Shown: positions 50,474 to 61,437 of the stretch, piece after piece
Layout of the letters: each line of letters opens with the position of its first letter
Position numbering within the stretch: position 1 is the stretch's first letter
Program-made: the position numbers and the translations under genes
Origin: Aurantiacibacter poecillastricola
GTDB taxonomy: Bacteria > Pseudomonadota > Alphaproteobacteria > Sphingomonadales > Sphingomonadaceae
Direction of reading: 5' to 3'
Assembly (NCBI RefSeq): GCF_030730945.1
Contig: NZ_JAVAMS010000002.1
Coordinates: 620,001 to 684,000, forward strand
Length of the DNA stretch: 64,000 nucleotides
The notes under the pieces: model-generated
The model's database searches: none
What the model saw: the letters and a program-made list of their open reading frames with translations, nothing else
Told to the model about the DNA's origin: nothing

Positions 50474-52333
50474 GTGCGCGCTTTGGGATTTGTGCAGCCG
50501 ACCGTGATCGAAGTCCCCTCCTTCCATGCCATCTCCGCAATGGTCCTTACCGTGGGCGTCTTCGTTGCCTTTGCGCGGGGGCGACTGTCGACCGAGATCA
50601 TCTCGCTGATGACCATCGCGATCATCGCGGTGTTCCTGTATTTCTATCCCCTCCCGCATACCCAGCCGACAGACGGGCTCGTGCTCGCATTCGGGGGGTT
50701 CGGTCACTACGCCCTCATCACCATCTGCGCGCTGATGATCATGGGCAGGGGCCTCGTGGTGACAGGTGCGCTCGAACCTGCGGCGCGCATGCTGGAGCGG
50801 GTTTGGAAGTTGAACCTGCAGCTTGGCCTGCTGGTGTCGCTGCTGCTGGCTTTCGGCCTCTCGATGATCGTCAACGACACGCCGGTGCTCGTTCTGCTGC
50901 TGCCGATTTTCGTGGCGCTGGCGCAGCGCGGAGCCATGCCGGCCTCGAAAACGCTGATCCCGCTGAACGCCGCCGTGCTGATCGGCGGCATGGCGACGAC
51001 GATCGGCACTTCGACTAACCTGCTGGTGGTCGGCATCGCGGGCGATCTTGGCATGCCCGAGATGTCGGTGTTCCATTTCACCCCCATCGTGCTGATGGCT
51101 GCGCTGGTGGCCTTTCCCTATCTCTGGCTGGTCATGCCGCGCCTGCTGCCCGACAATTCCACGGACGAAGTGCAGTACGAGCGCCGCTTCTTCACCCGCC
51201 TGCGCGTGACCCCCATCAGCGAACTGGCAGGAAAGCACTTCGACGAGATCGTGGATCGCCTGCCGGAAGATTTCCGTTTCGAGGAGCGGCCGGACGGCCA
51301 GTTCGAGGTTGGCCAGCGGCTGCTCATCTCGGGCACGCACCGGGGTTTGGAGGATGCCATGCGCATCCTTCGCGGCGAAGTTGCGCCCAACTGGGTGATC
51401 GATCGCATCGCGCGCCGCTCCCGCTCCCTCGGCGAAGACATCCAGGTGGTGGAAATGGTCGTCACCGCCGATAGCCGCATTCTTGGTCGCACGCTTTCAA
51501 GCTCTGGCATTGCAGACCATTACGGCGTCGCAGTGCTCGGCATCCATCGGCCCGAGCGGCTGATCGGGACCCAGTCGCCCGGCTCCGCAGAAATCCGCTT
51601 TGCCGAGGGGGACGTGCTTCTGGTGCAGGGCCTGCCGGAAGGGCTGGCCGCGTTCGCCTCCGGGGACAGTCTGCTGCAGCTCGAGGGCGTCAAGGTCATG
51701 CCGCGACGTTCCAAGGCGCTGCTGGCCGCGGCGATCATGTTCGCGGCCGTGGCGGTGGCTTCGGTCGGAATTCCGTGGATCGGGGAGGGCGGGCTCTATC
51801 TGCTCAAGATGCCGATCGCGATCTCTGCCCTGGCGGGTGCAATCCTGATGTTCGTGACAGGCTGCGTGAAGTTCGACCGTGTAGGTCGCGCGCTGTCAGG
51901 CAAGGTGATCGTGCTGGTTGCCGCCAGTATCGCCATCGGGCGCATCATCCTCGATAGCGGCGCGGCAGCCTGGCTGGGCGAGACGCTGTCGCTGGGCTTG
52001 CAGCATTTCCCGCCCGCAGGGGTACTTGCAGCGATCATGCTGTTCGTTACGCTGCTCACCAATTTCGCATCCAACGCCACCGCGGCCACGGTGGGAACGC
52101 CCATCGCCTTCAACATCGCGACCGAGCTGGGCTTACCGCAAGAGCCCCTGATCCTCGCCGTGCTGTTCGGCTGCAACCTGTGCTACGCGACGCCGATCGC
52201 CTATCAGACCAATATGCTGATCATGGCCGAGGGCAATTATTCCTTCGCTGATTACCTGCGCACCGGCGTTCCACTCGTGCTGATCATGGTGACGACGCTT
52301 AGCGTCCTGCTGGTGCTGACCTACCAGATGTGA
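50474..52333 (+). CDS. SLC13/DASS-type permease with TrkA-C domains
   Basis: A 619-residue transporter of the citrate/sulfate/sodium symporter-like group. Roughly six helices come before residue 220, with MIVNDTPVLVLLLPI and GGMATTIGTSTNLLV as the first signature. A cytoplasmic insert of about 190 residues contains two TrkA-C/RCK-C domains (GKHFDEIVDRLPEDFRFEE and a repeat ending LLVQGLPEGLAAF), and a second helical half has LLTNFASNATAATVGTPIA. The NDTP and SNAT pairs are the ion/substrate sites. Substrate is unknown. The start GTG at 50474 is uncertain; a downstream GTG is possible. It follows tRNA-Leu. Confidence 0.87.
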   Translation: MRALGFVQPTVIEVPSFHAISAMVLTVGVFVAFARGRLSTEIISLMTIAIIAVFLYFYPLPHTQPTDGLVLAFGGFGHYALITICALMIMGRGLVVTGALEPAARMLERVWKLNLQLGLLVSLLLAFGLSMIVNDTPVLVLLLPIFVALAQRGAMPASKTLIPLNAAVLIGGMATTIGTSTNLLVVGIAGDLGMPEMSVFHFTPIVLMAALVAFPYLWLVMPRLLPDNSTDEVQYERRFFTRLRVTPISELAGKHFDEIVDRLPEDFRFEERPDGQFEVGQRLLISGTHRGLEDAMRILRGEVAPNWVIDRIARRSRSLGEDIQVVEMVVTADSRILGRTLSSSGIADHYGVAVLGIHRPERLIGTQSPGSAEIRFAEGDVLLVQGLPEGLAAFASGDSLLQLEGVKVMPRRSKALLAAAIMFAAVAVASVGIPWIGEGGLYLLKMPIAISALAGAILMFVTGCVKFDRVGRALSGKVIVLVAASIAIGRIILDSGAAAWLGETLSLGLQHFPPAGVLAAIMLFVTLLTNFASNATAATVGTPIAFNIATELGLPQEPLILAVLFGCNLCYATPIAYQTNMLIMAEGNYSFADYLRTGVPLVLIMVTTLSVLLVLTYQM

Positions 52334-52357
52334 AAGCGGGCGGAGCAGAACATGCGC

Positions 52358-52861
52358 TCAGCTGTCGCTTCCTCCATGGCCGGAGCGACGTGCCGAAGCA
52401 GCCTCGATCTCGCTTTGCTGCGCACTACGGTCGACATCCTCGATTGCGCCTGCTGCTACATAGAGGGCAAGAAGGCGCTGGTATTCCTCCTCGCTCAGGG
52501 CAGCGACTTCCTCGGGCGTCATGTTCGGCAGCATCGTCCGGGTCGTCGGTGATCGTTCGACCGCGATGGATGTGACGTTGGCGCCGGGCGGCACCACCAT
52601 CGGCTCCCCGTAATCGCCGCCATCGTCGCCTTCAGCGAAACTGCCCTGCGCCACGCCTTCCGAACGTTCGAGCCGGGCACGGCCATAGGCCGGGATATTC
52701 GGCTCCACCTCGTGCTTGCGGGAAAACTCCCCGCTCCTTTGCTGGGCGACGCGCTGGTCCTCGTCGGCGAACATCGCAATCGAGGCGGTGAATGCCACGG
52801 TCACGACGGCAAAATGCTTGTACATTTTGACCGGAACGGGAGGCTTTCGGATCTGGACCAT
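52358..52861 (-). CDS. Hypothetical membrane-anchored protein
   Basis: A 167-residue protein with one N-terminal hydrophobic helix (about residues 14-31), then a hydrophilic, probably disordered region rich in Glu, Gly and Arg, and a C-terminal helical stretch NMTPEEVAALSEEEYQRLLA. No family is recognised. It converges with the permease gene, whose stop is 24 bases away, and diverges from a small membrane protein gene; the shared 148-base intergenic region would hold both promoters. Confidence 0.6.
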   Translation of the reverse strand: MVQIRKPPVPVKMYKHFAVVTVAFTASIAMFADEDQRVAQQRSGEFSRKHEVEPNIPAYGRARLERSEGVAQGSFAEGDDGGDYGEPMVVPPGANVTSIAVERSPTTRTMLPNMTPEEVAALSEEEYQRLLALYVAAGAIEDVDRSAQQSEIEAASARRSGHGGSDS

Positions 52862-53009
52862 GGATCTTCGCCTAACGGCGATGTCTTAATTGGGAGACGC
52901 AAGTTGTGGTTAACTAGCGATTATCCGCAGTCATCAACTATGCTTCGCGGAACCCCCGCAGTGTTCGGGTATTTTTGCGAAACTACAGACGTGCATAAGG
53001 AAAACGATA

Positions 53010-53315
53010 ATGACTGAAGAGCGCGTGGTTCGCACCGAGACTCCTGCCGGGAACACCCACACCGAGACCACGATCGTTCGCGATGAACCATCCCGGTCGA
53101 GCGGCAACGGGAAGTGGATCTTCCTGGTTCTGATCGCCGTGATCGCCATCGGTGCGTTCGTGGTATTCTCGCAAATGAGCGATGCCGAGATCGCCAAGGA
53201 CAATGCCGTGGCCGGCGCCGCCGAAAGTGTTGGCAACGCCGCTGGAGATATCGGAAACGCAGCCGAAAATGTCGGCAATGCCGCGCAAGATGCGGCCGAG
53301 AACGTAGCTAATTAA
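53010..53315 (+). CDS. Small membrane protein with Asn-Ala-Ala heptad repeats
   Basis: A 101-residue protein. A charged, Thr-rich N-terminus (residues 1-33) precedes one helix (about 36-54, WIFLVLIAVIAIGAFVVFS). The C-terminus, residues 65-101, is made of seven-residue units VGNAAGD / IGNAAEN / VGNAAQD / AAENVAN. The repeats would form a weakly hydrophobic amphipathic helix, similar in composition to LEA-like or apolipoprotein-like stress proteins. No named family is claimed. ATG at 53010 has AAGGAAAA before it. It stands alone between divergent neighbours. Confidence 0.65.
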   Translation: MTEERVVRTETPAGNTHTETTIVRDEPSRSSGNGKWIFLVLIAVIAIGAFVVFSQMSDAEIAKDNAVAGAAESVGNAAGDIGNAAENVGNAAQDAAENVAN

Positions 53316-53416
53316 CACGACCGTCCTTCACGAAAAGCTGTAAGATTTACCGACAGTTCATACCTCGCGACTAACCGATGGTCACCGGGATAAACCGGTG
53401 GCTGTCGGTTGGAGCG

Positions 53417-54802
53417 ATGATCCGCCTCTTCAAGCACTACATTCCCCACGCCGTGCTGCTGCTTGGCATGCTGGACCTGGTCCTGCTGTGCCTCGCTGCC
53501 GACATAGCCTGGATGGTGAGGGCTGCACAGATAGGCATGGATGCAGGCGCGCGCTCGGCCCGCGCAGGGACCATCGCAGGTTACGCTCTCACCACGCTCG
53601 TCGCCATGATCGCGGTCGGGGTCTATGGAGCCGAGGCCTTACGCTCCATGCGCTTTGCCTGCGCCCGGCTGCTGGTCGCGGTGAGCCTGGCGATCATGGC
53701 GCTGGCAGTCCTCGATTTCGTGCTGCCCGGCCAGACCTACTGGCGCTCGACGCTGCTCTACGCGATGCTGCTGGCGACCGTGATGATGGTGCTGAACCGG
53801 CTGATGGTCGCCGGATTGCTCGGAAGCGCGGCTTTCCGCCGCCGGGTGCTGGTGCTGGGGGCCGGGCCGAGGGCACAGCGGCTGAAGACGCTCTCCGAGA
53901 AGGAAGGCAGCGGCTTTGCCATCGTCGGTTTCGTGGACATGACTGGCGCGGATACGCGGCTGCTTGAAGCCGTGCCTCGCTCCGACATATCGGACCTTTC
54001 GAAGCACGTCGCCCATCTTCGTGCGAGTGAAGTCGTGCTGGCGCTCGAAGAGCGGCGCAATGCCCTGCCGTTGAAGGACTTGCTTCGCGTGAAGACGGCG
54101 GGTGTGCATGTGAACGAGTTCTCGAGTTTCCTCGAGCGTGAAACAGGGCGGGTCGACCTCGACACGCTAAATCCCAGCTGGCTGATTTTCTCGGATGGAT
54201 TTTCCAGCGGGCGCGCCATGTCGTCTGCGGCGAAGAGAACTTTCGATATCCTTGCCAGCGGCCTGCTGCTGCTGTTCGCCTTCCCTGTGATTGCCGTATT
54301 TGCCCTGGCGGTAAAGCTGGACAGCAAGGGGCCGGCCTTTTTTCGCCAGAAGCGCATCGGCCTTTACGGTCAGACATTCGAACTCATCAAGCTGCGTTCC
54401 ATGCGCACCGATGCCGAAAAGGACGGCTCGCAATGGGCGCAGCAGAACGATCCCCGCATCACCCGCGTCGGTTCGCTCATCCGCAAGCTGCGGATCGATG
54501 AACTGCCGCAGGTCTGGACGGTGTTGAAGGGCCAGATGAGCTTCGTCGGCCCCCGGCCAGAAGTGCCCGCCTTCGTCGAGGACCTGGAAGACAAGCTGCC
54601 CTATTATGCGGAGAGGCACATGGTGAAACCCGGCATTACGGGCTGGGCGCAGATCAACTATCCCTATGGCGCCAGCATCGAGGATTCGCGCCAGAAGCTC
54701 GAATTCGATCTGTATTACGCCAAGAACTACACCCCCTTTCTCGACCTGCTGATCATGCTGCAGACACTACGGGTTATCCTGTGGCCGGAGGGAGCGCGCT
54801 GA
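53417..54802 (+). CDS. Sugar transferase of the PEP-CTERM/XrtA-associated (TIGR03013) type
   Basis: A 461-residue polyprenyl-phosphate sugar transferase. Four N-terminal helices fall within about residues 12-135. A cytoplasmic Rossmann-like domain follows ([15 protein letters not shown]), then a helix (about 282-304) and the catalytic domain: [54 protein letters not shown] and [15 protein letters not shown]. This form is the one found in exosortase-linked exopolysaccharide clusters. The ATG at 53417 (GGAG before it) fits better than an in-frame GTG 39 bases earlier. Its TGA overlaps the ATG of prsK by one base, so all three genes to 58280 are coupled. Confidence 0.87.
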   Translation: MIRLFKHYIPHAVLLLGMLDLVLLCLAADIAWMVRAAQIGMDAGARSARAGTIAGYALTTLVAMIAVGVYGAEALRSMRFACARLLVAVSLAIMALAVLDFVLPGQTYWRSTLLYAMLLATVMMVLNRLMVAGLLGSAAFRRRVLVLGAGPRAQRLKTLSEKEGSGFAIVGFVDMTGADTRLLEAVPRSDISDLSKHVAHLRASEVVLALEERRNALPLKDLLRVKTAGVHVNEFSSFLERETGRVDLDTLNPSWLIFSDGFSSGRAMSSAAKRTFDILASGLLLLFAFPVIAVFALAVKLDSKGPAFFRQKRIGLYGQTFELIKLRSMRTDAEKDGSQWAQQNDPRITRVGSLIRKLRIDELPQVWTVLKGQMSFVGPRPEVPAFVEDLEDKLPYYAERHMVKPGITGWAQINYPYGASIEDSRQKLEFDLYYAKNYTPFLDLLIMLQTLRVILWPEGAR

Positions 54803-56915
54803 TGGCATCCGCCTGGCATATCGCGAGCTATATCGTCTTCCTCGTCTCCGCCTGCGCGGCGGTGGCGCTGGGGATGTGGCTGGCTACCAGTCACAGGGCT
54901 AGGGGGCCGGCGATCAAGGCCGGCTCTATTGCGCTGTTTTGCGCGGCATTCTGGGCTTTCAGCGTAATCGGTTTCGGCCACGACAATATCGCCTCTGGCC
55001 TGCTGCTGATTACCAGCAACCTTGCATGGCTGTGGATGCTCTATCGCCTGTTCGGGCATGACAATCGCGACAAGAACCTCGCGCCGATCCGGCCGGTGGT
55101 ATTCTCGCTGGGCTTTGTCGAGCTGATGCAGTTCGCGATGATCGCGGCCCAGTTGCAATATGGCGGCCCGGTCGAAGTGAGCCTTCTGCTGGCGCGCTTT
55201 TCCATCACCTTCCGCCTGCTGTTCTGCATCGGTGCGCTGGTGCTGGTGCACAATCTCTATGCCGGTGCGTCAGCACAGGCGCGCCAGGGGTTGCGCTGGC
55301 CGGCTACGGCGCTGGCGGTGCTGTGGCTCTACGATCTCAACCTCTACACCATCGCCTATCTCGACGACATGGCGCCCGTCCTCCTGATGGAACTCCGCAG
55401 CCTGGCGCTTGCGATCGCCGTTGTCCTGCTTGCCATGGGCACAGTGCGCAACGAGAGCGAACTGCGCTTCCGCCCTTCGCGCAGCTTTGCCTTCCAGTCT
55501 TTCTCCCTGCTCCTGATCGGCGCCTACCTCGTGGTGATGGTCGTAATCGCGCAGGGGCTCGCCTACATGGGCAGCGACTACGGACGGATGCTGCAAACCG
55601 GCTTCGTGCTGCTCGCCAGCGTGGTTGCGCTTACCATTCTTCCGTCGAAGAAGCTGCGCGGCTGGCTGCGGGTTACCCTGTCGAAGAACCTTTTCCAGCA
55701 CCGCTACGACTACCGTGCCGAGTGGCTGCGCTTCACAGACACCATTGGCCGCGCCGGGCCGCAGGCACCCCCGTTGCCGGAGCGTGCTGTGCAGGCCGTG
55801 GCGGACATCACCGACAGCCCCGCCGGGCTTCTCCTCACTCCGCGAGAGGAAGGCGGTCTGGCGCTGGAGGCGCGCTGGCAATGGTCCGACATCGACGTTC
55901 CGGCAGAAGCCATCGATGCAACGGGCGCGCGGTTCCTTGCCGATAGCCAGTTCATCGTCGATCTCGACGACCTTCGCGCCGGCGATACGGACAACGTTCC
56001 CGTCGCCGCGGCGCCTGAATGGCTCGTGAGGGATTCGTCCAGCTGGGCGCTGGTCCCGCTCCTGCATTACGAGCGGCTGGTGGGTGTCGTGGTCCTAGCG
56101 CGCCCTCCGGTAGGTCGCCGCCTAGACTGGGAGGATTTCGACCTGCTGCGAGTGATCGGCCGCCAGCTTGCGAGCTATCTCGCCGAACGCAGCAGCCAGG
56201 ATGCTCTGGGCGAGGCGCAGCGCTTCGACGAGTTCAACCGTCGCATTGCCTTCGTGATGCATGACATCAAGAACCTTGCGAGCCAGCTCTCGCTCCTCGC
56301 TGCCAATGCCGAGAAGCATGCGGAGAAGCCCGCGTTTCGCGCCGACATGATCCTGACCCTTCGCAATTCCACCGACAAGCTGCAAGCCCTGCTCGCTCGC
56401 CTCGGCCGCTATGGCAAGCATGGGAGCAAGGACCGGGAGGCCGTGAAGCTCGACGCGCTCGTGGCGCGTGTGGCTGCGCAGTATCGCGGCAAGCACGAGG
56501 TGCTCGTTCCGGTCACGGAACCATGCGAGGTGAGGGCAGATGCAGAGGGGCTGGAACAGGCGCTCGTCCATCTGGTGCATAACGCGATCGAGGCGAGCAG
56601 TCCGACCTCTCCCGTCATGCTCAACCTTCGCACCGAGCCTGGAAGCGCAATTATCGAGGTCGTCGATTCGGGCGACGGGATGAGCCCCGAGTTCATCCGT
56701 ACGCGGCTGTTCAAGCCGTTCCATTCCTCCAAGCCCGGCGGTTTCGGCATCGGTGCCTTCGAGGCACGCGAGCTTGTCCGCGCGATGGACGGGCGGCTCG
56801 ACGTCGAATCGCGCGAGGGGCTGGGCACCCGTTTCATCCTCCGCCTGCCGCTGAGCGGGGCGGCGGAACTGTTCAAATCGATGCAGGAAAAGATCCTGGC
56901 CAATGAGGTTGCATA

Positions 56916-56916
<1 letters not shown>
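54802..56916 (+). CDS. prsK: PrsK-type sensor histidine kinase (XrtA/PEP-CTERM system)
   Basis: A 704-residue membrane kinase. About nine helices fill residues 5-290. A GAF-like domain (about 320-460) follows, and the dimerisation motif FVMHDIKNLASQLSLLAAN has phospho-acceptor His487. The HATPase domain carries N box HLVHNAIEAS, VDSGDGMSPEFI and GGFGIGAFEA. The architecture and the HDIKN box match PrsK kinases that regulate genes of exosortase-sorted PEP-CTERM proteins. It shares one base with the preceding transferase and one with prsR, so all three are one operon. Signal is unknown. Confidence 0.88.
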
Positions 56917-58280
<1,364 letters not shown>

Positions 58281-58305
58281 GCCACTGGCGGCACAGCGCG
58301 CGCCC

Positions 58306-59274
58306 ATGATGGCCCGCGTCAAATCGCTGTTCGATCCGTTGGTGCGGCTACTGCTGCTGGCGATCGTGCTGGCTAGCATCGTGCCGGTCACCGGCGAGGG
58401 CAGAGTCATCGCGCGGCTAATTTCGGACGCGGCGATCTTCCTGCTGTTCCTCTTGAACGGCCTTCGCCTGCCACGCCAGCAGGTGCTGCAGGGTATGCGC
58501 AATGCGCGCTTCCTGCTGCCCCTGGTCGCATGGGTATTCGGCGCAATGGGGCTTGCGGGATGGGGATTGTCGCTGGCAGGGGAGGGAGTTCTTCCGCCGA
58601 CCGTCGCGCTGGGCCTGCTGTTTCTCGGCCTGCTGCCCTCAACCGTGCAGTCTGCGACGGCCTATTCCTCGTTGGCGGGCGGGAATGTCGCGGCGTCGGT
58701 CGTGGCAGCGGCGGTCATCAATGTGCTTGGCGTCTTCATCACGGCGCCGCTGGTTTCGCTCGCAGCCGGCGCGGCAGTGGGCATCGACCTTGCGGGACTG
58801 CAGCGCATCGGGCTCATCCTGCTGTTGCCCTTTGCCGTCGGACAGGTGCTGCAGTCGAGGCTCGGTCAATTCATCGCCGAAAATCGCGCGATCATAAGCT
58901 GGGCCGATCGGGGCGCGATTTCGATCGCTGTCTATGTCGCCTTTTCGGCGGCCGTGGAGCAGGGGCTCTGGACCCTGGTCTCCGCCTCTGCATGGATGTG
59001 GCTTGCGCTCCTGATCGCCGCTTTCCTGCTTGTCGGTTTTGTCGGCTCCTGGCTGCTGGGAGGTGCGCTCGGGCTCGATCGCGGCGACCGCATCGCCTTC
59101 CTGTTTGCAGGAGCACAGAAAAGCATCGCGCTGGGCGCACCGCTTGCGAGTGTGTTGTTCCCGCCGGCCACGGCCGGTCTGGTGCTGCTGCCGGTGCTTG
59201 CCTATCATCTCACGCAGATGATCGTCTCCGCGCCACTTGCGGGCAAGCTCAGCCGGGCGTCAGCGCGTCCTTGA
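58306..59274 (+). CDS. Bile acid:sodium symporter-like transporter
   Basis: A 322-residue protein with about ten helices and the fold of the SBF/BASS family (PF13593-like). It shows LFLLNGLRLPRQQVLQG, GLLFLGLLPSTVQSATAYSSLAGGNVAASVVAAAVINVLGVFITAPL, and FAGAQKSIALGAPLASVLFPP with the crossover GAQKS motif. Related proteins export or import organic anions with sodium; substrate here is unknown. It starts 26 bases after prsR and its 3' end overlaps the convergent DUF475 gene by 26 bases. Confidence 0.85.
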   Translation: MMARVKSLFDPLVRLLLLAIVLASIVPVTGEGRVIARLISDAAIFLLFLLNGLRLPRQQVLQGMRNARFLLPLVAWVFGAMGLAGWGLSLAGEGVLPPTVALGLLFLGLLPSTVQSATAYSSLAGGNVAASVVAAAVINVLGVFITAPLVSLAAGAAVGIDLAGLQRIGLILLLPFAVGQVLQSRLGQFIAENRAIISWADRGAISIAVYVAFSAAVEQGLWTLVSASAWMWLALLIAAFLLVGFVGSWLLGGALGLDRGDRIAFLFAGAQKSIALGAPLASVLFPPATAGLVLLPVLAYHLTQMIVSAPLAGKLSRASARP

Positions 59275-60325
59275 CCTCTTCGGCCTCGCGCCGGTTATGG
59301 CGCAGAGACCACCAGAAGGAGAGCCCGATCAGCGCGCCGCCGATGAGCCCGGTAATGGTCTCGGGGATATGGAGTACCGCGGAGGTCAGCATGATCGCGC
59401 CCAGCACGATGATCGCCCAGAAAGCGCCATGCTCCAGGAAGCGATATTCCGACAGTGTGCCCTTGCGCACGAGGTGAATGGTCATCGAGCGGACGAACAT
59501 CGCGCCGATGGAAAGACCGAGCGCGATGATGATCATGTTGTTCGAGAGGGCAAACGCGCCAATCACCCCGTCGAAGCTGAACGATGCGTCCAGCACCTCG
59601 AGATACAGGAACCCGCCAAGGCCCGAACGCATGACTTCGCCCGAGGCATTCTTTCGCGTTTCCTCGCGCATGTTGAGATATTCACCCAGTGCGTCCACCG
59701 CGATGTAAGTGACAAGGCCCAGCACGCCCGCCGTTAGGAAGGTCAGCGCTTCCTCCTCCGGTAATTGCAGGGAGATTACCCACAGCACCAGCAGCAGTAC
59801 GCCGATCTCGATTGCCGGAAGAACTGCGACCTTCGAGAGGTTGCGCTCGACCACGCCGATCCAGTGCACTTCCTTGTCGGCATCGAAAAAGAACTTGAGC
59901 CCGACCATCGCGAGGAACGCGCCGCCGAAACCGGCAATGCCGATATGGGCCCCCGACACGATGGCCTCGTATTGCTCGGGATCGTTGAGCGACAGGTCGA
60001 TTGCCTCGATGGGCCCGATCCCTGCCGCGATAGCCACAATAGCCAGCGGGAAGACGATGCGCGTGCCGAAGACCGCGATGGCGATACCCCAGACGAGGAA
60101 GCGCTGCTGCCACTTCTCGTCCATCTCCTTCAGGATCGAGGCGTTCACCACCGCATTGTCGAAACTCAGCGAGATTTCGAGGATCGACAGGATGAAGATG
60201 ATCCACAGGATCTCGAGCACGCCCGATACGCTGTCCGTGCTTGCGATGCCGTACCACAGGCCCAGCGCGAAGCAGGCCGCGGTGAAGACGAGCGAGAACT
60301 TGTAGTAGCGCAGCAGGGTCGCCAT
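59249..60325 (-). CDS. DUF475 (TerC-related) integral membrane protein
   Basis: A 358-residue protein with about nine helices and the conserved acidic membrane motifs LEISLSFDNAVVNASILKEM and LEVLDASFSFDGVIGAFALSNN, a repeat typical of the TerC/DUF475 group thought to handle metal ions such as manganese. The central cytoplasmic loop includes AVDALGEYLNMREETRKNASGE. Function is not established. It lies 69 bases after panB in the same direction and overlaps the 3' end of the opposing symporter gene by 26 bases. Confidence 0.88.
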   Translation of the reverse strand: MATLLRYYKFSLVFTAACFALGLWYGIASTDSVSGVLEILWIIFILSILEISLSFDNAVVNASILKEMDEKWQQRFLVWGIAIAVFGTRIVFPLAIVAIAAGIGPIEAIDLSLNDPEQYEAIVSGAHIGIAGFGGAFLAMVGLKFFFDADKEVHWIGVVERNLSKVAVLPAIEIGVLLLVLWVISLQLPEEEALTFLTAGVLGLVTYIAVDALGEYLNMREETRKNASGEVMRSGLGGFLYLEVLDASFSFDGVIGAFALSNNMIIIALGLSIGAMFVRSMTIHLVRKGTLSEYRFLEHGAFWAIIVLGAIMLTSAVLHIPETITGLIGGALIGLSFWWSLRHNRREAEEVKDALTPG

Positions 60326-60370
60326 GCGAGAATCGTTCCGTAACTAGAGGGAATCAGGGGTGATACGTCC

Positions 60371-60393
60371 CGGATGGACAAAAGGTCCGTCCG
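60371..60393 (-). terminator. Hairpin directly after panB
   Basis: CGGATGGAC (60371-60379) pairs with GTCCGTCCG (60385-60393), nine pairs with one G-T, over a five-base loop, starting two bases after the panB stop. There is no T run on the minus strand, so it may be a weak terminator or a mRNA 3' end protector. Confidence 0.4.
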
Positions 60394-60394
60394 G

Positions 60395-61264
60395 TTACTT
60401 GGGCTGGTAGAGCTGGTTCGGACCGGGGAAACTGCGACTGCGCACCTCCTCGGCATATCTGGAGGCGGTTTCCGAAATGGTCGTCGCCAGGTCCTCGTAG
60501 CGCTTAACGAAGCGTGGCACCCGCTCAAACATGCCCAGCATGTCGTCGGTGACGAGGACTTGCCCGTCGCATTTCGCCGATGCGCCTATGCCGATGGTCG
60601 GGCAACTTACTGCCTCGGTCACGGCGATGGCGATGGGTTCGACCACGCCTTCCACCACGACGGCGAAGGCACCGGCTTCTTCAAGCGCCTTCGCATCGCC
60701 GACGATCTTCTCGGCCTCCGCGTCGCTGCGCCCTCGTGCAGAATAGCCGCCTAGCACGTTCACCGCCTGCGGGGTCAGTCCGACATGGCCCATCACCGGG
60801 ATACCGCGTTGGACGAGGAAGGCCACGGTTTCCGCCATCGCCTCACCGCCTTCCAGCTTGACCGCCGCGGCGCCGCTTTCCTTCAGCAGCCGGGCGGCGC
60901 TGTCGAACGCGTCTTCTGGCGAGGTTTCGTAAGCGCCGAAAGGCATGTCGACTACAACCACCGCGTGATAGCTGCCGCGCACTACGGCCGCGGCATGGTT
61001 GGCCATCATCTCCATGGTCACGGGAATGGTGGAGGGCAGGCCGTAGATGACTTGTCCCAGTGAGTCGCCCACCAGCAGCAGGTCGCAATGCGGATCGAGC
61101 AGCTGCGCCTGTCGCGCGGTATAGGCGGTCAGCATTACCAGCGGCTCCTGCGTGACTCCGTCGACCTTGCGCTCTCGTATCTTTGGCACGGTCAACCGCC
61201 GCATGGGCTGCGGCGTGGGGTTGGCGCGGCTGGTCGAGGTGTCGAGCTTGTAGGTCGTGGACAT
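60395..61264 (-). CDS. panB: 3-methyl-2-oxobutanoate hydroxymethyltransferase
   Basis: A 289-residue enzyme making ketopantoate from 2-oxoisovalerate, the first committed step to pantothenate and CoA. It contains [34 protein letters not shown] with the metal Asp, [37 protein letters not shown], and [14 protein letters not shown] ending in [21 protein letters not shown]. About 20 residues before the core are not conserved. Its substrate is also made from valine, linking it to the branched-chain pathway at 34-38 kb. Length is typical. Confidence 0.95.
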   Translation of the reverse strand: MSTTYKLDTSTSRANPTPQPMRRLTVPKIRERKVDGVTQEPLVMLTAYTARQAQLLDPHCDLLLVGDSLGQVIYGLPSTIPVTMEMMANHAAAVVRGSYHAVVVVDMPFGAYETSPEDAFDSAARLLKESGAAAVKLEGGEAMAETVAFLVQRGIPVMGHVGLTPQAVNVLGGYSARGRSDAEAEKIVGDAKALEEAGAFAVVVEGVVEPIAIAVTEAVSCPTIGIGASAKCDGQVLVTDDMLGMFERVPRFVKRYEDLATTISETASRYAEEVRSRSFPGPNQLYQPK

Positions 61265-61437
61265 GGTATGCCTTTCGTTCTCGAACAGGCTCTAGCGGAT
61301 CATGCGGCTGGCGCAATGATACCTCAAAGACGAAGCGTGGCAGGCGGTTCGAACGGGGACGCAGGCAAACGCCCCCTCGACGCGGACGTGATTTCATTGC
61401 ATTAGGCCACAACTTCGGGCCGAGAGGACAGAATTTC

